Shown here: positions 33,834 to 41,504 of the stretch, piece by piece
Layout: each line of letters starts with the position of its first letter
How positions within the stretch are numbered: the stretch's first letter is position 1
Notes under the pieces: generated by a model
What the model was told of the DNA's origin: nothing
Database searches by the model: none
What the model saw: only the letters and a program-made list of their open reading frames with translations
Position numbers and translations under genes: made by a program
Source: Fibrobacter sp.
GTDB taxonomy: Bacteria > Fibrobacterota > Fibrobacteria > Fibrobacterales > Fibrobacteraceae
Direction: 5' to 3'
NCBI GenBank assembly: GCA_017526585.1
Contig: JAFXRC010000019.1
Coordinates: 1-64,000 of the forward strand
Length of the DNA stretch: 64,000 nucleotides

Positions 33834-33855
33834 ATAGTATTATATATAATGTTAG

Positions 33856-34071
33856 TTAAAAATCATAATCACTGCCGAACATATACTCTTTACTAACCAC
33901 TTTCGACATATTCCACTTGCTGATATCACCCTTGAAATGTGAATTATAGAACATAGATCTCATACTTGTCACGTTCGACACATCCCACTTACTGATATCG
34001 CCGTTAAAACACGAATTTTCTCCCAAAAGCCGAGCAAATATAGTAAAAAAAGCCCTCCCTGTAAAGGGGGC
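33856..34071 (-). pseudogene. DUF285 (BspA-like) repeat-protein remnant
   Basis: On the minus strand an open frame with no good start translates to [20 protein letters not shown], then [20 protein letters not shown] and [10 protein letters not shown] and stop. This is two units of the DUF285/BspA-like leucine-rich-type repeat seen in surface proteins. Upstream the frame runs into the promoter region at 34037-34065, so the rest of the gene is missing. It is either a relic or a very short product. The remaining bases of 33762-34094 hold a terminator and promoter P5. Confidence 0.65.
34037..34065 (-). promoter_or_regulatory. Island promoter P5 with upstream GTCA-N5-TGAC site
   Basis: TTTACA (34065-34060), 17 bp, TATATT (34042-34037) on the minus strand. 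GTCA-ATAGA-TGAC lies at 34077-34089, 11 bp upstream of the -35 box, as in P2. It now faces only the DUF285 remnant. Confidence 0.75.
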
Positions 34072-34094
34072 TTACTGTCAATAGATGACACTCT

Positions 34095-35609
34095 CTAGTT
34101 TGAGAAGGCCATCTGTTTCCAGTTGGGCATATTCGCATAACGCGCCTTGTACGCCTTGATGAACACTCGGAAATCTATCGCCTTGTTACGCATGCGACGA
34201 TCGTTCAAGAATGTCGGCGAACTGATCCAGCGGAATACTTCCTTTTTCAATCCCGATTTCGAAATGTTCTTGCCGTTCGCATCGTAAATCTTGATTTCGG
34301 GGAGCAGATAGCGGATGCGAGTCAGCACCTCGTCGCGCGAAACCTTGATATCCACCAGGTCGCAGCGGGTCAGAAGCGCAGAATCCTTCGAAGCGAGTTC
34401 CTTGCGTGTCATATTCGAGACAAAGATGACACTTCCCTCAAACTGGAAATGATTCGGCACGCCAGCCTTTCCATTGTGATCCTTGCTCCATTCCTTCAGA
34501 CGGGCAAGCACCTCCTTGCGCGTCTCGCAATCGAACGTATCGACCATGTCGGCGCGTTTCGTATTCCAGGAAATCTCACGAGAGCGCCCCGAATCGAGCG
34601 CACCCTTGAGCACTGCGATGCCCTCCTTGCTAGAAAGCACCGAATCGCAGTCATCGAACACGCAAATTTTGTCGTAATTCTTAAAGAGGAATTCAAACAT
34701 CGCGCTGGGCGTACACTTGCCCTTCATAATGACAAAATCCTTGTTCTTCTTGCCAAAATGCGAGAGAATCTTCTCGACCGAGAACGACTTACCGATACCG
34801 CCCGGACCAGTTACCAGAAGAGCGGGCGAAAGCCCCTTGCCCACCACCATCACATGGGCATTCAGCGTACTGAAAATCGGGAGAGCATCCGTAATCAACT
34901 TTTTCTCTTCGCGATTCATCTTCACACTGTCATCGACATATTCCGGCAGGGGTTCGTCGAAATCAACTTCGGGCAAATCTTCGCTATCGTCATCGGTATC
35001 CACCGCGGAGGCTTCCCGCCCCTTCGCGGATGAACGCGAGCCAGATTTTGCGACAGACTTCGCACCACCAACAGGACCTTCGAGCAGTTCAATATCCGTG
35101 AAATTAAAAGACTCACCCTTTTTCTTCAAATCAAGATAAATCTTAATCAGTTTCTTGATTCGCGCCGTCGTGTAGCTATGAATTCCCGCTTCACGCAGGA
35201 ATTTCAGCGTTCGATCCACAGAAACATTAGAGTGGTAACATTCAATTACCGCTTCCACGACACCATACCGTTGACATTTGAAAGGCAGACTCAGTTCGTA
35301 CGGTTCGTATGTTCCATCGGAATGACGCGCCGTGGGTTCTGCCAATTCAACATCACGCGCCTGGTGCGGTTCATCCTTTTGCTTCATATCCTTATAGATT
35401 TTCAAAAGAGAGATGATGCGATCGCGGTTGTAGCCGTGAACTTCGGAATCAAGGAACGCATTTACCGTCTGCTGAATCGGATGGTTACCATTATACATCT
35501 TAATAATAGCTTCAACCGGCTCATACCTCCCGCAATAATTTTCAAGACGCACCAGGCCATCCGGCGCAGGCTTTGACGTTTCTTTCTTTCCGAACCACAG
35601 AAATCCCAT
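34095..35609 (-). CDS. Phage-type AAA ATPase with duplicated N-terminal module
   Basis: A 504-residue protein. Two related segments of about 55 residues open it: CGRYEPVEAIIKMYNGNHPI onward at 26-80 and CQRYGVVEAVIECYHSNVSV onward at 112-165, both ending in a helical (R)I(I/K)xLxKIYxDxKxK stretch. A low-complexity acidic linker (about 180-230) follows. The ATPase domain has Walker A GPGGIGKS at 268-275 and Walker B CVFDDCDS at 316-323, with LKGALDSGRSREISWNTK after it, a pattern I associate with AAA proteins in tailed-phage genomes. The duplicated module may bind nucleic acid (inferred). It follows the 35714-36058 gene after 104 bp. No phage structural genes are nearby. Confidence 0.75.
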   Translation of the reverse strand: MGFLWFGKKETSKPAPDGLVRLENYCGRYEPVEAIIKMYNGNHPIQQTVNAFLDSEVHGYNRDRIISLLKIYKDMKQKDEPHQARDVELAEPTARHSDGTYEPYELSLPFKCQRYGVVEAVIECYHSNVSVDRTLKFLREAGIHSYTTARIKKLIKIYLDLKKKGESFNFTDIELLEGPVGGAKSVAKSGSRSSAKGREASAVDTDDDSEDLPEVDFDEPLPEYVDDSVKMNREEKKLITDALPIFSTLNAHVMVVGKGLSPALLVTGPGGIGKSFSVEKILSHFGKKNKDFVIMKGKCTPSAMFEFLFKNYDKICVFDDCDSVLSSKEGIAVLKGALDSGRSREISWNTKRADMVDTFDCETRKEVLARLKEWSKDHNGKAGVPNHFQFEGSVIFVSNMTRKELASKDSALLTRCDLVDIKVSRDEVLTRIRYLLPEIKIYDANGKNISKSGLKKEVFRWISSPTFLNDRRMRNKAIDFRVFIKAYKARYANMPNWKQMAFSN

Positions 35610-35639
35610 TTTAACCTACCTTTTTAATTTTTGTGAGAG

Positions 35640-35712
35640 ACAGGATACAATAAACCCCTCCCATATTATCGCTAAACGGGAGGGAATTGTAAAAGCCCGA
35701 TTAGGGGCACAC
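35640..35712 (-). terminator. Weak hairpins between two island genes
   Basis: On the minus strand GCCC, loop CTAAT, GGGC, TTTT is followed by CCCTCCC and GGGAGGG around a 15-base loop and then GTTTATTG. These could partly stop transcription from the 35714-36058 gene or form an attenuator ahead of the phage-type AAA gene. Confidence 0.4.
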
Positions 35713-35713
35713 A

Positions 35714-36058
35714 CTAATAATCTATCGTCTGAGTAATCCATTGACGGAAACACAGCGACCTATTCTCGCTTTTAACGTCAACGAAATCAGAGCAGCCGAT
35801 TTCGATATGAGTTTTACTTTCATCAGATGTTTTTGCCCTAACGACATTCCTGTTTATCGCGCCTGCCGGGACAACAACCAACCTAATTTTCCGTTCATCT
35901 GGATCGTTCAGAATGATATTCCATTCGTCCTGCAAGAACGAGAATTCAGAATTGATCCAGTAAACGTCTTTTCCTGCATTTCGCGACGCAAACGTAACGT
36001 TGCCTCCAACGTTGATACCATTTTGACGGAGCAATTCGATAGCTTCTTTTTTATTCAT
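35714..36058 (-). CDS. Small island protein of unknown function (114 residues)
   Basis: A 114-residue protein starting MNKKEAIELLRQNGINVGG, with a helical N-terminus and a mostly beta-like remainder (VYWINSEFSFLQDEWNIILN, IRLVVVPAGAI). No family is recognised. It has the shared island promoter P3 at 36212-36240 and a leader of about 147 nt with the T7-C-A6 hairpin, in common with the AAA+ gene and gene B, so it is probably part of the same regulon. The N-terminal helix followed by GINVGGNVTFAS is like SAP-type or HTH-adjacent segments, but this is not reliable. Confidence 0.65.
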   Translation of the reverse strand: MNKKEAIELLRQNGINVGGNVTFASRNAGKDVYWINSEFSFLQDEWNIILNDPDERKIRLVVVPAGAINRNVVRAKTSDESKTHIEIGCSDFVDVKSENRSLCFRQWITQTIDY

Positions 36059-36067
36059 AGTGTTTGT

Positions 36068-36088
36068 CCTTTTTTGAAAAAAATTTTG
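36068..36088 (-). promoter_or_regulatory. T7-C-A6 leader element before the small island gene
   Basis: On the minus strand: C, four A, seven T, C, six A, GG, nine bases before the ATG at 36058. Third copy of the leader hairpin found at 28413-28434 and 32954-32974. Confidence 0.6.
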
Positions 36089-36211
36089 AAGTAAAGAGAT
36101 TGAATTTTAGGGTATATAAGGAAAAACTCAAAAAATCCTAAAATTTTTCTCTAACAAAAACCAACAATTTATATTAAACAATTAAAAAATCAAACTCATA
36201 AAAGCCGAACA

Positions 36212-36240
36212 AATATAGTAAAAAAAGCCATATTTGTCAA
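36212..36240 (-). promoter_or_regulatory. Island promoter P3 with upstream GTCA-N5-TGAC site
   Basis: TTGACA (36240-36235), 17 bp, TATATT (36217-36212) on the minus strand. GTCA-GAAAC-TGAC at 36242-36254 lies 1 bp upstream of the -35 box. Spacer sequence matches P2 and P4 closely. Confidence 0.8.
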
Positions 36241-36291
36241 GGTCAGAAACTGACACTCCACACCCCTCACAAAATAAAAGAAAGAATGGTT

Positions 36292-36555
36292 TTAGAAACG
36301 AAACCTGCGGAAGGACATACGGAAACGACGCTTGCGATCGGCAAACGCAGTGACTGCCTTGAGAATGTCAGATTTTTTGTTCTTGATATCACCATCCATC
36401 AATTTGGTGTAGATTTCAGCCTGTAATTCGCGGGCATATGTAGCGACATTTAGAGAAAACTCACGTTCAATGTTGGTTCCTGGATAATATTTGAATATTT
36501 CGAGAATTTCAGAATAATAGCGAGAAAACCAACTGCAATCTTGCATGTTGTACAT
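36292..36555 (-). CDS. Small island protein of unknown function (87 residues)
   Basis: An 87-residue, mostly helical protein ending in a basic arginine/phenylalanine tail (DRKRRFRMSFRRFRF). The start may be the ATG at 36555 or the one at 36546 (MQDCSW). No family is recognised. It has its own shared-type promoter P4 at 36694-36722 and a leader of about 130 nt, but that leader lacks the T7-C-A7 hairpin. The short size and basic tail would allow a nucleic-acid binding or toxin/antitoxin role; this is a guess. Confidence 0.55.
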   Translation of the reverse strand: MYNMQDCSWFSRYYSEILEIFKYYPGTNIEREFSLNVATYARELQAEIYTKLMDGDIKNKKSDILKAVTAFADRKRRFRMSFRRFRF

Positions 36556-36693
36556 AGATACCTCTATGGAAAAATGTTGATTTTTATGTGATGTTTAAAT
36601 GAAAATGAGATATAAAGGGATAATAAAATAAAACCAAGGACTACAATCCTTCAAAAATTCCCTCAATCATCTATTTTTCAAAAAAGCCGAACA

Positions 36694-36722
36694 AATATAG
36701 TAAAAAACGGCATATTTGTAAA
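36694..36722 (-). promoter_or_regulatory. Island promoter P4 with abutting GTCA-N5-TGAC site
   Basis: TTTACA (36722-36717), 17 bp, TATATT (36699-36694) on the minus strand. GTCA-TAATT-TGAC at 36723-36735 touches the -35 box. Confidence 0.8.
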
Positions 36723-36740
36723 GTCATAATTTGACATTAG

Positions 36741-36764
36741 AAAAGGCCCCTGCATAGAGGGGCC
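36741..36764 (-). terminator. Terminator after the GmrSD-like gene
   Basis: On the minus strand GGCCCCT, loop CTATGC, AGGGGCC, then TTTTCT. It lies just upstream of promoter P4 and isolates the two units. Confidence 0.85.
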
Positions 36765-36821
36765 ATTGATTCTTCCGACGAGTCGGCTATTCTCTTACCT
36801 TACACCAAGACGGAAGAGAAT

Positions 36822-38747
36822 TTACCAATTATTGAATTCTCCTTCAGTGGGAGTCTTAAGAATTTCATCAACGTTATCGAGATTCCCTAGTTCATCGATT
36901 TCTTGATCCGTTAAATCTCGGATTCCTTTTTGTTCATCAGAATCCTCTTTATGAAGAAGCTTTTCAAGTTCTGTTCTCAAAAATGCTTTGCGCATTTCAA
37001 AGAATGTTCCAAAATTACTTAAATTAAGATCTGTATCTGGAATAAAGTGATGCAGTTTGTATTTACACTGTTCTGAGGCACTTTTTTGTTGAATGTATTC
37101 GTTTAAAGGCAAATCGTTTTTCACATCTCTATTTTCAGAAGAATTTAGCATAGAAAGGTTCGGCATTTCTTCACATAGCCGGCCCCATTTCTCCCATAAG
37201 TCACTTCGAACTCCTTCAGGAGCTTTGCCTTCAAATCTTTTCCTTGGATGGATGTGGTCTACATCATATTCAAGTTCGCTATTAAAGGATAATTCACTGT
37301 CAATTCGTTCAGAACTAATCAGTCGAAGAGCCAATTCGCAGACAACATTGCCTTTTTGCAGCTCAAGGAGATTGTCTATTTTTTCATCAGTCACCCTTAA
37401 TTCAGGAATTTCATTTAACATACGGAATGTTATACAGGGAAGACCTTTTTGCTTGAAAGCATTCATTTGTTTTTTCAGATGAGTTAACTTCCCTGTAGTT
37501 CCACTACTATAATACTTAAAGAGGATCGCTCTGCTTAAATAAGCTTCTACAGATTGTTTATGCAATTTATATCTTTCGTCAATCAAAAAGTTTTCACCGT
37601 CAGGCCTAATATGTTCATAAATAAGATAAATTACAGGAATTAAAATATTCCAGCGGTTGTTAAAATCTTCAACATGAATTTTCCTGATATCAGAAAGAAA
37701 CTCTTCCGTTTCTTTTAAAGCAACCTTTATTGTCTCCCAATTACGTCTCATTCGCCTAGCGAGTTGTGAGTTAATATTTGCATTAATGTTATCTTCAAAC
37801 AAGACCTTACTCAATCTGATTATAAAGTCAAGACCGAAATTATGATAAGACTTAAGCGTTTTATCAAGATATTTGTCATAGCTTTTATTTCTTTTATAAT
37901 AGCAAACCTGAGACAAGTACTTATATGCTTCAGGCCAGAAAGTCTCTATCATAGCTTCGCCTATTTCACTTTTTGTAAGACGAGTTCCGCCATTATTAAA
38001 GCGAATAAACATATCTAATGCAGCATCTTCATTATCGGAAATTTCCTGATATTGAATTATTTTATCATCGTCATAGATTTTTTCGCAAAGTTTATTTAGT
38101 ACTGCTCGTGCATAATCTCGACTTGCTGTCGGAACACCTTGAAGAATATTTTCTATTTCTTCTTCTCTTTTTTTCGAAGGAATTTGAAAATTCGATTTAA
38201 AAATATCTTTTATTCTAAACAGTGTTGGGGAAAGATTTTTATTTTCATAAAAAGCAATATCATATTTAGTTTGTACTTCACTATCATTTTCATCCCTAAG
38301 CGCATCTTTATTCAATTGAATGCATAAGTCAATATCATTTCCTGCATATTTAGCTTTTCTTCCTTTTATTAGCGAACAAAATCCATTAAGCGTTATATAT
38401 AACGACGTAAGTCTTTGCTGTCCATCTAAAACGGCACTATCCAAGCCCGGAATATTTTGCCAGCTAACAATCTGCGCGTCATTCGTATGTTCAGACAGAT
38501 TCCTTCCATTTCTAAATTCAGCTTCATGAATAAATTGGTAAAAAACAGTACGCTCTGCAACATATTCTTCATTGATTTTCCAAAACAAAAAAGTCGATAT
38601 CGGGTAATCTGACAAAATTGAATCCCAAAGACACGCGACTTGATCAGTGGTCCAAACATAGCTTCTTTGAAAAGCAGGGATTACAAGACAATTGTGAGAT
38701 ATTTTTTTTACAGCTTCATAAATAGACATATGTTTGTAGGTTATCAT
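36822..38747 (-). CDS. GmrSD-like DUF262/DUF1524 restriction nuclease
   Basis: A 641-residue single-chain protein. The N-terminal DUF262 domain has IPAFQRSYVW at 23-32 and LDGQQRLTSL at 107-116, the nucleotide-binding and ParB-like motifs of GmrS. The C-terminal DUF1524 HNH nuclease domain has DVDHIHPRKRF at about 495-505 and NLSMLNSSENRDVKN at about 534-548. This is the architecture of type IV restriction enzymes that cut modified phage DNA and of related SspE/BrxU proteins. AGAGGAT before the ATG supports the start. The gene is clearly more AT-rich than the flanking housekeeping genes, which suggests transfer. No modification genes are beside it. Confidence 0.88.
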   Translation of the reverse strand: MITYKHMSIYEAVKKISHNCLVIPAFQRSYVWTTDQVACLWDSILSDYPISTFLFWKINEEYVAERTVFYQFIHEAEFRNGRNLSEHTNDAQIVSWQNIPGLDSAVLDGQQRLTSLYITLNGFCSLIKGRKAKYAGNDIDLCIQLNKDALRDENDSEVQTKYDIAFYENKNLSPTLFRIKDIFKSNFQIPSKKREEEIENILQGVPTASRDYARAVLNKLCEKIYDDDKIIQYQEISDNEDAALDMFIRFNNGGTRLTKSEIGEAMIETFWPEAYKYLSQVCYYKRNKSYDKYLDKTLKSYHNFGLDFIIRLSKVLFEDNINANINSQLARRMRRNWETIKVALKETEEFLSDIRKIHVEDFNNRWNILIPVIYLIYEHIRPDGENFLIDERYKLHKQSVEAYLSRAILFKYYSSGTTGKLTHLKKQMNAFKQKGLPCITFRMLNEIPELRVTDEKIDNLLELQKGNVVCELALRLISSERIDSELSFNSELEYDVDHIHPRKRFEGKAPEGVRSDLWEKWGRLCEEMPNLSMLNSSENRDVKNDLPLNEYIQQKSASEQCKYKLHHFIPDTDLNLSNFGTFFEMRKAFLRTELEKLLHKEDSDEQKGIRDLTDQEIDELGNLDNVDEILKTPTEGEFNNW

Positions 38748-38896
38748 ATTTATCCTCTTTCATTCAAAATATGCTCCTAATATACATTCTTTTCTATAAA
38801 AAAACAAAAAAAACGCCTACTTTCCACAGAATTACACCATCCCCTTTACAAGTTCCCCATAAAAACCGATATTATAGGTGTAAAATAGGAGAATTT

Positions 38897-39712
38897 ATGA
38901 TAGGTGCAATTATCGGTGATACGGTGGGGTCGATTTACGAATTCGACAACATCAAGACAAAGGATTTCGAACTGATCAAGGACGGAATCTCGCCCACAGA
39001 CGATAGCATTTTGACATTCGCGACGGCGGACTGGATTATGCGCGGGGGCGAAGCCTGGAAATACTATGTGGCATACGCGAGCAAGTACGATTGTCCAGTT
39101 GGTGGGTACGGCGGCGGTTTCACCAGGTATGTCATCGACGCCCGCGCTACGGGACAGGGCAAGCCCTACGACAGTTGCGGTAACGGTTCTGCGATGCGCA
39201 TTTCACCGGTAGGTTGGGCGTTCGACACCAAGGAAGAAGTTCTTGCCAAGGCGAAGGAATCCGCGGAATGCACGCACAATCATCCCGAAGGAATCAAGGG
39301 TGCACAGGCGACGGCTCTTGCCATTTTCATGGCACGCAAGGGGGCCAGCAAAGACGAAATCAAGGCGACCATCGAAAGCGAATTCGGCTACGATTTGAAT
39401 TTTACGCTTGACGAATTACGTCCAGAATACAGTTGGACTTACCCGGGTGCTGCACTTTGCCAAGGAACAGTCCCGCAGGCGATCCGCTGCGTACTCGAAG
39501 CGACGGACTACGAAGATGCCATCCGTAACGCCGTTTCACTCGGTGGCGACAGCGATACGCTCGCCTGCATCGCTGGGGGAATCGCGGAACCCGTATTCGG
39601 TGTTCCGAAAAAGCTATACACTATCGGGATGAATATTCTAAAGCATTACTTCCCGGAGCCGCACGAGCTCGTAACGGATTTCGAGAACAAATTCGGGAAC
39701 CGGGTGCTGTAA
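38897..39712 (+). CDS. ADP-ribosylglycohydrolase (DraG/ARH) family protein
   Basis: A 271-residue protein of the ADP-ribosylglycohydrolase family, which removes ADP-ribose from targets in a magnesium-dependent way. AGGAG before the ATG at 38897 gives MIGAIIGDTVGSIYEFDN, the family N-terminus. The metal-binding motifs TDDSILTFATADW at about 36-48 and GGDSDTLACIAGG near 220 are present, as is SCGNGSAMRISPVGW. It stands divergent from the GmrSD-like gene. Members act in nitrogenase control, in metabolism or in conflict systems; which applies here is not shown by the sequence. Its stop codon abuts that of the convergent next gene. Confidence 0.93.
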   Translation: MIGAIIGDTVGSIYEFDNIKTKDFELIKDGISPTDDSILTFATADWIMRGGEAWKYYVAYASKYDCPVGGYGGGFTRYVIDARATGQGKPYDSCGNGSAMRISPVGWAFDTKEEVLAKAKESAECTHNHPEGIKGAQATALAIFMARKGASKDEIKATIESEFGYDLNFTLDELRPEYSWTYPGAALCQGTVPQAIRCVLEATDYEDAIRNAVSLGGDSDTLACIAGGIAEPVFGVPKKLYTIGMNILKHYFPEPHELVTDFENKFGNRVL

Positions 39713-40825
39713 CTATTCGAACATGGTGCCGTCGTTTTCTTCTTCACCATCATCGTAATCCTCGATGGTCTTGTCGCCGCCGGGGACGATGATGAGCCCA
39801 AGCGTCACGGGTTCGCCCTTCATGTTCAGGTAGGCTTCCAGGTAAAGTTTCGTCGAAAGGCGCAGCAGGCGAAGGTCGAGCATGGTGCCGCCCTTGTGGA
39901 TGCTTTTGGGATTCAGGTTGAAGAAAAGGAACTTCTTGTTGATGTACTCGAAGCGGTCCTGCTCGTAGTTGATTGCCCATTCGGAGTTGCCGTCGTTTTC
40001 TTGGCGATAGGTGCAGCGGTCATTATCGATGTCGCATTCGAAGCTTGCGCTTTCCTGGTAGCGTTTGTTCCATTCGCGGCTAAAGGCGCAGCTCTGCACG
40101 CGGCCAGCCCCGTTGCGTTGCTTGTTCAGCTGGTCGTTAATGACCACATAGTCCATCTTCTGATTTTTAACTTGTTCGTAAACATTCATCAGGATGATAT
40201 ACGCTTCGATATCCTTGGGGCATTTGCCGGTCAAGTTCACGTCTTCGTGGGCCTTCAAAAGCGTCTGCTGCAAGTCAACATCAATGGCATCGGGAATTTC
40301 GCTTTCCTTGATCTTGTCGAGCACCTTCTTGGGCGGAACAAAGACGACCTTGTCGCCCTTTTTGATGGCGTAACCTAGTTCGTCGCGCACATAGTCTAGG
40401 CACTGCTGCACGTGGATATGCACCGTGTTGGAGCCGCCCGACACAAAGTCCACGCCAATGCGCACGTTCCATTCGCCAGCGCTGTTGCCCGAATTCTTGT
40501 CAATTTCACAGAAGGGGTCTTCGCGGATACCGTCGATAAAGATGACCTTCGCATTCAGTTTTGTCACCAGGGACTCTTCCTTGTCGAGCGCACCACCCAG
40601 GCTCCAGAAATTCGGATTCAGGCGAAGCACTTCGGCAAACGCCTTGTCGCCATCGAGGGCAGGCAAAAGAGAATCGTTGCGGGCGTTCTTTTCTTTCAAC
40701 AGCTCGGAATACTCCGTCACGACGGTCATATTGTTAAAGCCGTTACGCTTCGCGGGTTCAGGCATCGCGGCGGCAAATGACACCGCCAAAAGGCAAATTA
40801 CAGCAAATAGTGCAGAAATTTTCAT
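39713..40825 (-). CDS. Secreted protein of unknown function
   Basis: A 370-residue protein with a clear signal peptide (MKISALFAVICLLAVSFAAA, cleavage near AMP). No lipobox cysteine follows, so it is probably periplasmic or secreted. It has eight or so cysteines spread through the chain (FCEIDK, VQQCLDY, GKCPKD, SCAFSRE, ECDIDNDRCTY) and an acidic tail (EDYDDGEEENDG). A stretch VNLTGKCPKDIEAYIILMNV is helix-like. No family is recognised. It lies 22 bp after the HAD phosphatase gene on the same strand. Confidence 0.7.
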   Translation of the reverse strand: MKISALFAVICLLAVSFAAAMPEPAKRNGFNNMTVVTEYSELLKEKNARNDSLLPALDGDKAFAEVLRLNPNFWSLGGALDKEESLVTKLNAKVIFIDGIREDPFCEIDKNSGNSAGEWNVRIGVDFVSGGSNTVHIHVQQCLDYVRDELGYAIKKGDKVVFVPPKKVLDKIKESEIPDAIDVDLQQTLLKAHEDVNLTGKCPKDIEAYIILMNVYEQVKNQKMDYVVINDQLNKQRNGAGRVQSCAFSREWNKRYQESASFECDIDNDRCTYRQENDGNSEWAINYEQDRFEYINKKFLFFNLNPKSIHKGGTMLDLRLLRLSTKLYLEAYLNMKGEPVTLGLIIVPGGDKTIEDYDDGEEENDGTMFE

Positions 40826-40847
40826 ACAGGAAATAAAATACTAAAAA

Positions 40848-41504
40848 TTAAATCTTTAAATCCGCCAAATCCATTAGATGCGGAATGTGAAAATCCATCC
40901 AATTGGGAGTGTCGGTAGCCGGATTTACAAAAATAGTGGTCCAGCCGCGGGCGTGAGCCGGTTCCAGGTTTCGAAGGGAATCCTCCAGCAGCACAATTTC
41001 GCGCTTGTTCTCGGGCATTTCAAGCCCCATGGACGGGAGTTTCTCCGCAAGCCATTTTTCCATTTTATCGTATGCGCTTTCGTGAGGTTTCCCTTCCCAG
41101 CCAAGCAACTTCAAGTCAAAAACGCCGTCAATCGCCGAATCAATCCCCATGTGCGCCATTCCCGCTTCGCTCCAATCGTGGCGACCGTTCGTAAACACGA
41201 AATGCGGTCCCTTGAGGCTTTGCAAAAGAGCCAACTTTTCAGGAGACTTCTTGGGGTAAATCAGGAATTCCGGCTCATGGATGAAATCGAAAAATTCATC
41301 CGGATCCGTCTGGTGCATCGCCATAAGCCCCGAAAGGGTCGTGCCAAAGCGTTCGAGGTAATCGGTGCGGATTTTATGCGCCGATTCAAAGTCGCCACCG
41401 ACCGTTTTTTGGACAAAGAGCGAAATACGATGGTCCAAGGAATTCAGGACACAGCGTTCCTCCGGTCCGTACAGGGTCAGGTCATAGTCAAAGAGCCAGA
41501 CCAT
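40848..41504 (-). CDS. HAD-superfamily pyrimidine 5'-nucleotidase-like phosphatase
   Basis: A 218-residue HAD phosphatase of the SDT1/PPM1-like pyrimidine 5'-nucleotidase class. WLFDYDLTLYGPEE near the N-terminus carries the DxD nucleophile motif (here DYDLT), FVFTNGRHDW is motif II and VLLEDSLRNLEPAHARGW is motif IV. The ATG at 41504 shares bases with the dgt stop codon (TGATG), so the pair is translationally coupled; both would act on nucleotide pools. Confidence 0.88.
   Translation of the reverse strand: MVWLFDYDLTLYGPEERCVLNSLDHRISLFVQKTVGGDFESAHKIRTDYLERFGTTLSGLMAMHQTDPDEFFDFIHEPEFLIYPKKSPEKLALLQSLKGPHFVFTNGRHDWSEAGMAHMGIDSAIDGVFDLKLLGWEGKPHESAYDKMEKWLAEKLPSMGLEMPENKREIVLLEDSLRNLEPAHARGWTTIFVNPATDTPNWMDFHIPHLMDLADLKI

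Noticed and set aside
34095-36555. Prophage
   Set aside because: Only one phage-type ATPase is seen. There is no integrase, capsid, terminase, tail or lysis gene and no attachment-site pair.
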